The notes under the pieces: model-generated
Told to the model about the DNA's origin: nothing
What the model saw: only the letters and a program-made list of their open reading frames with translations
The model's database searches: none
Assembly (NCBI RefSeq): GCF_900169165.1
Contig: NZ_FXYY01000001.1
Location: forward strand, 124,001 to 188,000
Direction of reading: 5' to 3'
Source of the DNA: Brevibacterium linens ATCC 9172
Lineage (GTDB): Bacteria > Actinomycetota > Actinomycetes > Actinomycetales > Brevibacteriaceae
Length of the DNA: 64,000 nt
Position numbers and translations under genes: made by a program
Shown: positions 1 through 7,000 of the stretch, in pieces
Numbering within the stretch: position 1 is the first letter of the stretch
Layout of the letters: every line of letters begins with the position of its first letter

Positions 1-900
1 ATCCTCGAAGGCGAAGACCTCGTCATCGGCGGCGGCTTCGGGCCGACCGGGAGCAGTGTGCGCTCCCTGCGGGTGAGTCTCGGGATCCTCGGTGACCGCA
101 CGCAGACGGGTCCGCGGCTCCTCTTCGGTGTGGCGACGCTTGCGCAGGTTCTCCAGAATCCGGCCGGTCTCGGCCTGGTGATCGCGGGCCTGCTGCGACG
201 GAGCCGAACCGGCGGTGGGGCGGACCGGTCCGTCCGCGGCGATCGACGCGGACGACCGATCGGTGCGCGGGAGGACATCGACCTCCTCGGTGTTCCTCTG
301 TCGCTCGGCACCGCTGCCGTAGTTCGGGATCGGTCCGGTGTCGGTGGGGCCAGAATCGGCGAGCCACTTCGCCTCGTCATCGATCGGGGTCAGCGAACGG
401 CGGTAGTAGTGCCAGCTGGCGGTGCGAACACGGTCGGCGGCAGTGAAGCTGAGCTGGATGTACCAGTTGCCGTCCTGCTGCTTCCAGGAATCCCATTCCA
501 TCGTCTCGATATCGACATCGCGCATCGCCAGACGTTCCTGGCACAGCTCGATGAGCGGAGTCGGCTCACCGTTGGGATCGTGGTCGGAATAGATGGGATG
601 ACGGCTGGCGAGGTAAGCGGTGCGTTCGCGTTCGGCCATCGCCGGACCTTCATAGGTGCGCACATATTCGAGATCGGCGCCGGTGGTGGCCACGACCTCC
701 TCGGCGTCCATGCCGCCGCGGATCATGGCCTGGATCTCCTTCGGGCGCACGGGAGCCTCGGACTTGGACTGGGAGCGGTCCCTGCGGACCGCGGCGATGA
801 GCGCCTCATCGAGGCCGACTCGGTACTGAAGCCCGTTCTCGTCGTTCAACAGCAGATGGGTCCCGTCTGCGTTGACTCCGTTCAAGATCAGTTCACGCAT
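1..900 (-). CDS. sepH: SepH family cell-division protein (DUF3071), 3' end cut by window
   Basis: Reading the minus strand from an ATG at 898-900 gives 300 in-frame codons running off the left edge, so the C-terminus is missing. The protein begins MRELILNGVNADGTHLLLND and carries the DUF3071 N-terminal domain over about residues 1-170, including an HTH-like stretch with RPKEIQAMIRGG. A charged, probably disordered linker follows. In Streptomyces and mycobacteria SepH binds FtsZ and aids assembly of the division ring; that role is inferred here from family membership. An AAAGGAG ribosome site lies 7 bases before the ATG and fixes the start. It is divergent from the ferrochelatase gene. Confidence 0.9.
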   Translation of the reverse strand, partial: MRELILNGVNADGTHLLLNDENGLQYRVGLDEALIAAVRRDRSQSKSEAPVRPKEIQAMIRGGMDAEEVVATTGADLEYVRTYEGPAMAERERTAYLASRHPIYSDHDPNGEPTPLIELCQERLAMRDVDIETMEWDSWKQQDGNWYIQLSFTAADRVRTASWHYYRRSLTPIDDEAKWLADSGPTDTGPIPNYGSGAERQRNTEEVDVLPRTDRSSASIAADGPVRPTAGSAPSQQARDHQAETGRILENLRKRRHTEEEPRTRLRAVTEDPETHPQGAHTAPGRPEAAADDEVFAFED

Positions 901-1128
901 TGCCTTAAGCTCCTTTGTCGCGTCTCCTGAAGATCGTGTCACGTTCGGCGCGTCGTGCCGGGCAGATTTCCGCGCGAGTCGCGAAATCACGGGCCGAATC
1001 GACCGCCGGCAGAGAGCGACTGTGAGACCGGCCACGGATGCGGCCGGCGCAGCCCGGGCCGATCCGTCTGCACCATGAGTGAGTGCGGCTCACTCTGCGG
1101 ACAGCGAGCCGAGTCGAGGCGCAGTCTG

Positions 1129-1144
1129 TAAGATCGAAACCGTG
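1129..1144 (+). promoter_or_regulatory. -10 element and leaderless GTG start of ferrochelatase
   Basis: TAAGAT at 1129-1134 ends seven bases before the GTG at 1142, so a transcript starting at the normal distance would begin on or one base before the start codon. No Shine-Dalgarno is visible. A small hairpin (GAGTGAG/CTCACTC, 1079-1097) lies upstream. Confidence 0.5.
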
Positions 1145-2254
1145 AATACGACTGCACCCATCGACGCCCTGGTCCTCATGTCATTCGGCGGACCGGAGGC
1201 TCCAGAAGAAGTGGTTCCATTCCTGCGCAACGTCACCGCCGGACGAGGGATTCCCGAGGAGCGGCTCGAGGAGGTGGGAGAGCACTATTTCGGTTTCGGA
1301 GGCAAATCTCCGATCAACGATCAGAACAAAGCGCTGCTGGCCGCGCTGCGCGACGAACTCGATCGTCGCGGGATCGAGACTCCGCTGATCTGGGGCAACC
1401 GCAACTGGGACCCCTATCTCACCGATGAGGTCCGCACCCTGGCGGAGGACGGTGCCACACGGTTCCTCTCGATCGACACCTCCGCCTACTCGTCCTACTC
1501 GTCGTGCCGCCAATACCGTGAGGACTTCGCGAAGACGATCGACACACTCAAGGACGAAGGCTTCACCGTCGCGATCGACAAGATCCGACAGTACTACAAC
1601 CACCCCGGCTACGCCGACGCCTGTGCGGACTGTCTGAACGAAGGCCTCACCGACTTCCGGAGCAGGGTCGGACAGATGGACTCGGCCAAGCACCGGATCC
1701 TCTTCGTCACCCACTCGATCCCCAACGTCATGCAGGACGCCTCCGAGGCGACGACCAACGGCTACCGTGCCCAGCACGAGGAGCTCATCGACCATCTCAT
1801 GGGGCGCATCGATGAGGCCGACCGCGTTCCGGCCGAACTCGTGTACTGCTCGCGTTCCGGCTCGCCCGAGGTGCCGTGGCTCGAACCCGATGTCAACGAT
1901 CGGATGACCGAACTCGCCGAGGAGGGGGTGACCGGTGTCGTGCTCGTGCCCATCGGCTTCATCTCCGATCATATGGAGGTCGCCTTCGACCTCGACACCG
2001 AGGCGAAGGAGACCGCAGCAGAGCTCGGCCTCGACTTCACCCGGGTGGCGACTGTGGGCACCCACGACGCGTTCGTCAAGGGCCTCGTCGATCTCGTGGA
2101 GGAGCGGGTCGCTCAGCTGCGTGGAGACGACATCGACGCTCCTGCCCTGCCCGGGACGAAGGCCCTGGTGCCCGGCAGCGGAGCGTGCAGCATCGATTGC
2201 TGCCGGGGCCGCATCGAGCGGGCGACCCATCCGAACTGGGCCGTGGCGAACTGA
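1142..2254 (+). CDS. hemH: Coproporphyrin III ferrochelatase
   Basis: 370 aa, the usual actinobacterial ferrochelatase length. It inserts Fe2+ into coproporphyrin III in the coproporphyrin-dependent haem route (symbol cpfC in the newer scheme). The start region ALVLMSFGGPE, the conserved histidine in THSIP (about residue 191) and the acidic segment SDHMEVAFDLD (about residue 279) are the family signatures. The C-terminus has CSIDCC, reminiscent of the cysteine ligands of [2Fe-2S] ferrochelatases, though the spacing is not proof. An in-frame start exists at 1079, but GTG 1142 fits the family start and the promoter geometry. The partner genes hemE, hemY and hemQ lie 16 kb away; a strong terminator follows. 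Confidence 0.95.
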   Translation: MNTTAPIDALVLMSFGGPEAPEEVVPFLRNVTAGRGIPEERLEEVGEHYFGFGGKSPINDQNKALLAALRDELDRRGIETPLIWGNRNWDPYLTDEVRTLAEDGATRFLSIDTSAYSSYSSCRQYREDFAKTIDTLKDEGFTVAIDKIRQYYNHPGYADACADCLNEGLTDFRSRVGQMDSAKHRILFVTHSIPNVMQDASEATTNGYRAQHEELIDHLMGRIDEADRVPAELVYCSRSGSPEVPWLEPDVNDRMTELAEEGVTGVVLVPIGFISDHMEVAFDLDTEAKETAAELGLDFTRVATVGTHDAFVKGLVDLVEERVAQLRGDDIDAPALPGTKALVPGSGACSIDCCRGRIERATHPNWAVAN

Positions 2255-2265
2255 GTCCGAGAAAC

Positions 2266-2308
2266 GAAAGAACCCTCCCTCACCGCAGCGGTGAGGGAGG
2301 GTTCTTTC
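2266..2308. terminator. Bidirectional terminator, 21-bp perfect stem
   Basis: Arms 2266-2286 and 2288-2308 are exact reverse complements around A2287. The outer ends are GAAAGAA/TTCTTTC, giving a T-rich tail in both directions. It lies between the convergent ferrochelatase gene and the small minus-strand gene ending at 2322. Confidence 0.9.
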
Positions 2309-2321
2309 TCTCGGTGTTCTC

Positions 2322-2549
2322 TCAGTTGTCGTCGGGGGCCGGGATGACCGGCAAGGCACCTGTCTCGGCCTGGATCACCTCGGCGATAGGGCCGGTGTCG
2401 ACATCGTTGCGACCGGCGAGTTCCATGAGGTTCTGCAGGTCGTCGATGAGATTTTCGACGAGGAAGTCGTCACCGGCAGACCGGGCCTCGTGAATGCGAT
2501 GACGGACATCATCGATTCGGGTGTCGAGCTGATCAGCGAATTCACTCAT
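2322..2549 (-). CDS. Small acidic conserved protein, unknown function
   Basis: 75 aa, starting MSEFADQLDTRIDDVRHRIH. Nearly all of it looks helical and amphipathic, acidic, with no cysteine and no membrane segment, so it could be a small coiled-coil or adaptor protein. I do not recognise the family. A GGAAGG site about 10 bases upstream supports the ATG at 2549. It is convergent with the ferrochelatase gene and divergent from the DUF4193 gene. It looks real because of codon-position GC bias and the ribosome site; function unknown. Confidence 0.65.
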   Translation of the reverse strand: MSEFADQLDTRIDDVRHRIHEARSAGDDFLVENLIDDLQNLMELAGRNDVDTGPIAEVIQAETGALPVIPAPDDN

Positions 2550-2835
2550 TGTGGATCCGTCCTTCCTCGGGCCGCCTCCACAGGGGACGAGCCCGGTAAT
2601 CTACCGACAGGCAGTGCTGTCGGTGCTGTCCATCACAAGCATTCTTGCAGAGCTCTTCGTGAACTCTATGTGTGCTCTGTCCATGCAGACAAGCTGGTGA
2701 CGAGAATCACCGTATCGGGTCTTCATTCCATCTTGCCAACGGCAAGCATACAGTGCACAATGCTGGGGACACATCTCGGAAGAGGAGAAAAGTTCCTCTT
2801 CGGCACCCCCTTCGGACAGAGAGCGATGAGGCCAT

Positions 2836-3135
2836 ATGGCAACAGACTACGACGCACCTCGCAAGCAAGACGATGAGATCAAAAGCGATTCGATCGAGCA
2901 GCTCAAGGCCCAGCGTTCCCAGGATCAGGCGAGCAAGATCGACGAAGACGAGACTGCGGTAGCCGAAGGCTTCGAACTCCCGGGTGCGGACCTGTCGAAC
3001 GAAGAGCTCTCCGTTCGGGTTCTGCCCAAGCAGAACGATGAGTTCACCTGCATGGAGTGCTTCTTGGTCCGCCATCGTTCGCAGCTTGCGACGGAAGAGG
3101 GCGGGATCCCCATCTGCACGGACTGTGCAGGCTGA
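2836..3135 (+). CDS. DUF4193 family zinc-ribbon-like protein
   Basis: 99 aa. The first half is acidic and polar; the second half carries CMEC (about residue 74) and CTDC (about residue 95), a four-cysteine set that probably holds one zinc ion. The segment EFTCMECFLVRHRSQLA is typical of DUF4193, a small actinobacterial family found beside dut and DUF3093 (Rv2699c in M. tuberculosis). The biochemical role is not known. The start ATG follows a weak GAGG site. Transcription ends at the hairpin at 3164-3199, just before a long palindromic repeat. Confidence 0.9.
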   Translation: MATDYDAPRKQDDEIKSDSIEQLKAQRSQDQASKIDEDETAVAEGFELPGADLSNEELSVRVLPKQNDEFTCMECFLVRHRSQLATEEGGIPICTDCAG

Positions 3136-3163
3136 ATCGCTTCTCTTCGCGAAATCCCGAAAA

Positions 3164-3199
3164 CGGACCGCACCCTCGAAAGGGCTGCGGTCCGCTTTT
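3164..3199 (+). terminator. Rho-independent terminator of the DUF4193 gene
   Basis: CGGACCGCA (3164-3172) pairs with TGCGGTCCG (3186-3194), extended inside by CCCT/AGGG round a CGAA tetraloop with one bulged C, and followed by CTTTT. Confidence 0.9.
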
Positions 3200-3207
3200 A
3201 TCCTCCA

Positions 3208-3271
3208 ATTGCTACCTGACGGCGGCGCAGCAACCTCGCGCGAGGTTGCTGCGCCGCCGTCAGGTAGCAAT
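3208..3271. repeat. Dispersed palindromic repeat, copy 1 (64 bp, perfect)
   Basis: Every base from 3208 to 3271 pairs with its mirror partner (centre 3239.5): a 32-bp hairpin arm with no mismatch, beginning ATTGCTACCTGACGGCGGCG. Three related copies lie at 40814, 42216 and 47942. It sits between the convergent DUF4193 and DUF3093 genes, after the ordinary terminator. The variable arm position is G3227 paired with C3252. Confidence 0.95.
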
Positions 3272-3282
3272 AAGGGGAGGGG

Positions 3283-3738
3283 TTAGGGGGTGAGGGCGGC
3301 TGCGAGTTCGTGGGGGCGGCGTGATGAGACGAGCCAGTACGGGGTGGGGTCCGTATCATCGTCGAGATCGATGCGGACGACGGATTTCGCCCACGGGCGG
3401 ATCTTGAGGAAAGCGCGCGCATCGAGATCGACACCGCGGGCCCGGCGGGCCTCCTCGCCGACGAAGGCGACCGCGCCCGGAACGAACCTGCGGTCGATAT
3501 GCGCTTCGCCCACGAACAGCTGACGTTCGGTGACGATGATCGAGACCGTCAGCGAGTTGAGCCACCAGGCGAAGAGGACGAAGCTGACGACGGGAAGGAC
3601 GACGGTGCCGAGCTGCCAGACGGGCATGACCATGAGCGCCGTCGATAGAGCGGCCACCACGACGAGGATCCACATGCCGATCGAGGGACGGACCTTCTCC
3701 TGAAAGACCACATGGGTTCCGGATTGAGTTGCTGCCAT
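3283..3738 (-). CDS. DUF3093 family membrane protein
   Basis: 151 aa with two adjacent hydrophobic segments near the N-terminus (WILVVVAALSTALMVMPVW and TVVLPVVSFVLFAWWL, about residues 24-62), then a soluble beta-rich region ending PYWLVSSRRPHELAAAL. This is the DUF3093 pattern; the gene is normally found next to dut and DUF4193 in actinobacteria (Rv2698). Function unknown; probably a membrane-anchored cytoplasmic domain. It is divergent from dut and convergent with the DUF4193 gene. Confidence 0.9.
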   Translation of the reverse strand: MAATQSGTHVVFQEKVRPSIGMWILVVVAALSTALMVMPVWQLGTVVLPVVSFVLFAWWLNSLTVSIIVTERQLFVGEAHIDRRFVPGAVAFVGEEARRARGVDLDARAFLKIRPWAKSVVRIDLDDDTDPTPYWLVSSRRPHELAAALTP

Positions 3739-3802
3739 GGGGCCATTGTCCCATAGCGAGAAGATTGGCCACGCTCAGGCTGGAGCGTTAGAGTGCTTCT
3801 TT

Positions 3803-4276
3803 GTGACGGAAACCGTGAAGATCAACCTCCAGCTCCTCGACGCGGGCATGAGCGCACCCACCTACGCGCATGCGGACGATGCCGGGGCGGACCTGCGTTC
3901 GACGATCGACTTCGTCCTCGAACCCTTCGAGCGTCGTGTTGTGCCGACCGGAATCGCGATCGCCCTGCCGGAGGGCTATGCGGCCTTCGTCCACCCGCGT
4001 TCGGGGCTGTCGAGCAAGCACGGGGTCACCGTCGTCAACGCTCCTGGCACCATCGACGCCGGATATCGCGGCGAGATCAAGGTGCCGCTGATCAACCTCG
4101 ATGCGAAGACCCCGCTGCGCGTCGTCCGCGGCGACCGCATCGCCCAACTCGTGATCCAATCGATCGCCCACGCCGACTTCGACATCGTCGAATCCCTTGA
4201 TGACAGCGCCCGCGGCGCCGGGGGATTCGGATCCACCGGCGGAATCGACGCCGGCCTCAGCGAAAAGGAGAAGTGA
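3803..4276 (+). CDS. dut: dUTP diphosphatase (dUTPase)
   Basis: 157 aa trimeric dUTPase, hydrolysing dUTP to dUMP and pyrophosphate to keep uracil out of DNA. All five family motifs are present in order: DAGADLRS, PRSGLS, GTIDAGYRGE, GDRIAQLV and the C-terminal arm RGAGGFGSTGG. I chose GTG 3803 because it starts the protein at the normal place (VTETVKINLQLL); an open frame from 3737 would add 22 unlikely residues. TAGAGT at 3789-3794 could be the -10 of a near-leaderless message. DUF3710 and OB-fold genes follow with 6-base gaps, so the three form an operon. Confidence 0.96.
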   Translation: MTETVKINLQLLDAGMSAPTYAHADDAGADLRSTIDFVLEPFERRVVPTGIAIALPEGYAAFVHPRSGLSSKHGVTVVNAPGTIDAGYRGEIKVPLINLDAKTPLRVVRGDRIAQLVIQSIAHADFDIVESLDDSARGAGGFGSTGGIDAGLSEKEK

Positions 4277-4282
4277 GGACTC

Positions 4283-5134
4283 ATGGGACTGTTCTCCCGG
4301 TTCAAGAAATCCACACCGACGACCGATGACGACGTCCGCACCGACGACGAACTCACCGACGACGATGAGCTCGACGCCCAGGATGCAGACACCGACACCG
4401 AGGCTGCCGAACGCGCAGACGATGACGTCGATATCGACGCGGCCGAGTCCGATGACGAGGCGACCGAGTCCGACGACATCGACGAGGAAGAGGCGCTGCT
4501 GGAGAAGTCAGCGCCCTTCGACCGGTCCGACAAGGGCCCGTTCGACATCTCCGAGGAGTATCCCGAACACGACCGCCTCGACCTCGGCGCACTCAAGGTG
4601 CCCGTCGTCGACGGAATGCAGGTGCGCCTGGACACGGACGACGATTCCCAGCGCGTGCTGGCAGTGACCCTCATCCACGACGGCGGAGGCATCCAGCTGC
4701 AGGCGTTCGCGACCCCACGGTCCGAAGGCCTGTGGAACACGGTGCGCAGCCAGCTCGCCGAATCCGTGACCAAACAGGGCGGGGAATCGACCGAGTTGCA
4801 CACCTCCCTCGGCAAGGAACTGGCCATCGAAGTTCCGGCGAAGACGGAATCCGGCCGTCCCGGCAAACGCGCCATGCGCTTCGCCGGCATCGACGGACCA
4901 CGCTGGTTCGTCCGCGCCGTGTTCTCCGGCAAGGCCGTGACCGATGACGAGGTGCGCGCCGAACTCTCCGCACTCTTCCGCGGAGTCGTCGTCGACCGCG
5001 GTCAGGAGGCCATGGCTCCCCGCGAACTCATCGCCCTGACCGCCCCGCAGGTCGACCAGAGCAAGACGGAGGAGAAGGACGAGGACGAGCTCAACCCCTT
5101 CGAACGCGGGCCCGAGATCACAGAGGTCCGCTGA
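4283..5134 (+). CDS. DUF3710 domain protein
   Basis: 283 aa. The first 90 residues are extremely rich in Asp and Glu (runs such as DDELTDDDELDAQDADTD) and are surely disordered; the remainder is the DUF3710 domain with GALKVPVVDGMQVRLD and RWFVRAVFSGKAV. The family is actinobacterial and always near dut (Rv2696c). Function unknown. An AAGGAGAAG site overlapping the end of dut precedes the ATG. It is the middle gene of dut-DUF3710-OB fold. Confidence 0.9.
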   Translation: MGLFSRFKKSTPTTDDDVRTDDELTDDDELDAQDADTDTEAAERADDDVDIDAAESDDEATESDDIDEEEALLEKSAPFDRSDKGPFDISEEYPEHDRLDLGALKVPVVDGMQVRLDTDDDSQRVLAVTLIHDGGGIQLQAFATPRSEGLWNTVRSQLAESVTKQGGESTELHTSLGKELAIEVPAKTESGRPGKRAMRFAGIDGPRWFVRAVFSGKAVTDDEVRAELSALFRGVVVDRGQEAMAPRELIALTAPQVDQSKTEEKDEDELNPFERGPEITEVR

Positions 5135-5140
5135 GCGGCG

Positions 5141-5518
5141 ATGCGGAACCTCATTCCCCGGCTCGTGCGTGAGTTCGGATCCCGTGAGGCCGAGGCACGG
5201 GCCGATCTGCGTCTGGTCAGTCAGATTCCCGGGGTCATCCCGGTCGAAGAGCTAGAGGCGCGAAAGACCTCACGCATCGCGGGAGTCGTCTCGGCGACGA
5301 CCCAGTCGTGCAGCGCCGACAGCCCCAGGCTCGATGTCACCGTGGCCGACGGCACCGGCGAAGCCCGCGCCCAATTCCTCGGACGTCGGGAGATCAGCGG
5401 CATCCGTCCCGGATCCCTCATCGTCTTGGAAGGACGATTCTGCGGCAAGGACGGAGTGCTCACCGCACACAATCCCGTCTACGAACTCCTGCAGACGCGC
5501 GACGACTCCGAGGACTGA
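5141..5518 (+). CDS. OB-fold nucleic-acid-binding domain protein
   Basis: 125 aa. Residues about 45-115 form an OB fold (RIAGVVSATTQSC, LDVTVADGTGEARAQFLG, GSLIVLEGRFCGKDG), similar to the RecG/aspartyl-tRNA-synthetase type anticodon- or ssDNA-binding fold. It corresponds to the small OB protein next to DUF3710 in M. tuberculosis (Rv2694c). The binding target is unknown. The stop codon lies within the stem of the terminator at 5513-5542. The DUF3159 membrane protein that I recall next in mycobacteria is absent here. Confidence 0.85.
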   Translation: MRNLIPRLVREFGSREAEARADLRLVSQIPGVIPVEELEARKTSRIAGVVSATTQSCSADSPRLDVTVADGTGEARAQFLGRREISGIRPGSLIVLEGRFCGKDGVLTAHNPVYELLQTRDDSED

Positions 5519-5542
5519 CCGGTCCTCAGACACCGGTCAGTC
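5513..5542. terminator. Terminator of the dut operon, 11-bp stem
   Basis: GACTGACCGGT (5513-5523) pairs with ACCGGTCAGTC (5532-5542) round an 8-base loop. The OB-fold gene's TGA is in the left arm. It is placed to stop both convergent transcripts. Confidence 0.75.
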
Positions 5543-5605
5543 TCCACCGCCGAGTTGCCGAGAGCTGCCGAGTCGTTCCGCACGCCCGCCGATGACTGAG
5601 CCGCC

Positions 5606-6292
5606 TCAGCCCTCGGCGTTTCCGTCGGCCGTCGCGGTCTCCTGCAGCAGTGCGAGCAGCGCCGGCTCCTGATCGGGGGAGGAGAGGAAGAACAGCTCGT
5701 CTCCGGCTTCGATGACGTCATCGGCGCTCGGGGCGAACGCCCGCGAATTGCGGATGATCGCCACCAGCACAGTATCGAGCGGGAAGGTGATCCCGCCGAC
5801 GCGTTCGGCCACGAGCTCGGCATTCTCGTGCACGGTGAACTCGAGCAGCCCTGCCTGACCGCGTTCGAAGCTCATGAGGTGGACCAGACCGCCGACCTCC
5901 ACGGCTTCCTCCACGAGCGCGGTCATCAGGCGCGGAGTCGACACCGCGACGTCGACGCCCCAGTTATCGTCGAAGAGCCATTCGTTCTTCGGGTTGTTCA
6001 CGCGCGAGACGGTCCGCGGCACCCCGAATTCGGTCTTCGCCAGCAGCGAGAGCACGAGATTGGTCTTGTCGTCGCCCGTCGCGGCCACGACGACATCGGC
6101 CTCCTCCAGCCCAGCCTCGGCGAGACCGGCGAGCTCACACGCATCGGAGAGCAGCCATTCGGCGCCCGGAATGCGCTCATGACCCAGCGCCTCCTTGCTC
6201 TGATCGATGAGGAGGACCGTATGGTCCTTGTCCAGCAGCTCCCGGGCTACCGAGCGTCCGACGGAACCGGCACCGGCGATGATGACTCTCAT
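5606..6292 (-). CDS. TrkA-type potassium uptake regulatory protein (second of pair)
   Basis: 228 aa. Rossmann RCK-N domain with the dinucleotide motif GAGSVGRSVA at the N-terminus and D at the end of beta 2 (LLIDQSKEAL); RCK-C (TrkA-C) domain after about residue 140. It should bind NAD(H) or nucleotide on the cytoplasmic face of a K+ transporter. Its ATG overlaps the end of the upstream trk gene by 4 bases (ATGA), so the two are translationally coupled. This is the CeoB/CeoC arrangement of actinobacteria. No Trk/Ktr membrane subunit is in the window. Confidence 0.9.
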   Translation of the reverse strand: MRVIIAGAGSVGRSVARELLDKDHTVLLIDQSKEALGHERIPGAEWLLSDACELAGLAEAGLEEADVVVAATGDDKTNLVLSLLAKTEFGVPRTVSRVNNPKNEWLFDDNWGVDVAVSTPRLMTALVEEAVEVGGLVHLMSFERGQAGLLEFTVHENAELVAERVGGITFPLDTVLVAIIRNSRAFAPSADDVIEAGDELFFLSSPDQEPALLALLQETATADGNAEG

Positions 6293-6963
6293 TCTTCTTC
6301 CTCCACGGTTCGCACGGGCTGATCGAGGATCCGTTCGATCTCGCCGAGGCGGTCGACCGGAGCCATGAGATGAACGAGATCCCCGTCCTGGAGGAGCAGA
6401 TCATCATGGGCGACGATGCCCTCTGACAGACGGGTGACATAGGCGACCCGCGCCTTGGTCCGTGCTTCGATCTCCTTGATCGGCCGCGCCACCCACCCCG
6501 GATCCAGATGCACCTCCGCCAGGACGAGTCTGCCCGAGGGCTCACGGTATTCGGTGATCGAGCCCTGCGGGACGAGCTTGCGCATCACCTGCTCGGCCGT
6601 CCACCGCACGGTGGGCACGGTGGGGATGCCGAGCCGTTCGAAGACCTGCGCCCGGTTCGGATCGTAGATGCGCGCGGCGACATTGCTCACGCCGAAGGTT
6701 TCGCGAGCGACACGCGCGGCGAGGATATTCGAATTGTCACCGCTCGAGACGGCGGCGAAGGCGAAGGCCTCGGCGGTCTTCGCCTGGGACAGGGTCTCCC
6801 GGTCGAATCCGACCCCAGTGATCGTCGAGCCGCTGAAATCCCGACCGAGCTTGAGGAACGAGTCGGGATTCCGGTCGACGACTGCGACGGAGTGCCCATT
6901 CGCGTCAAGGGTCTTGGCCAGGGACGCCCCGACTCGGCCGCAGCCCATAATCACGAAGTGCAT
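6289..6963 (-). CDS. TrkA-type potassium uptake regulatory protein (first of pair)
   Basis: 224 aa, RCK-N domain with MGCGRVGASLA and VVDRNPDSF, and an RCK-C domain (GDLVHLMAPVDRLGEIERIL) at the end. The open frame extends upstream to 7122, but ATG 6961-6963 starts exactly at the Rossmann fold and has GGAAGG 8 bases before it, so the longer form is rejected. It is the promoter-proximal gene of the trk pair and is divergent from the APC permease, with only 37 bases between starts, which suggests shared control. Confidence 0.92.
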   Translation of the reverse strand: MHFVIMGCGRVGASLAKTLDANGHSVAVVDRNPDSFLKLGRDFSGSTITGVGFDRETLSQAKTAEAFAFAAVSSGDNSNILAARVARETFGVSNVAARIYDPNRAQVFERLGIPTVPTVRWTAEQVMRKLVPQGSITEYREPSGRLVLAEVHLDPGWVARPIKEIEARTKARVAYVTRLSEGIVAHDDLLLQDGDLVHLMAPVDRLGEIERILDQPVRTVEEEE

Positions 6964-7000
6964 GGGTAATCCTTCCCGCAGTGATCTACCATTGGTTGCC

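Noticed and set aside
2490..2876. 128-codon frame upstream of the DUF4193 gene
   Set aside because: Starts antisense to the small acidic gene and overlaps the DUF4193 start in another frame.
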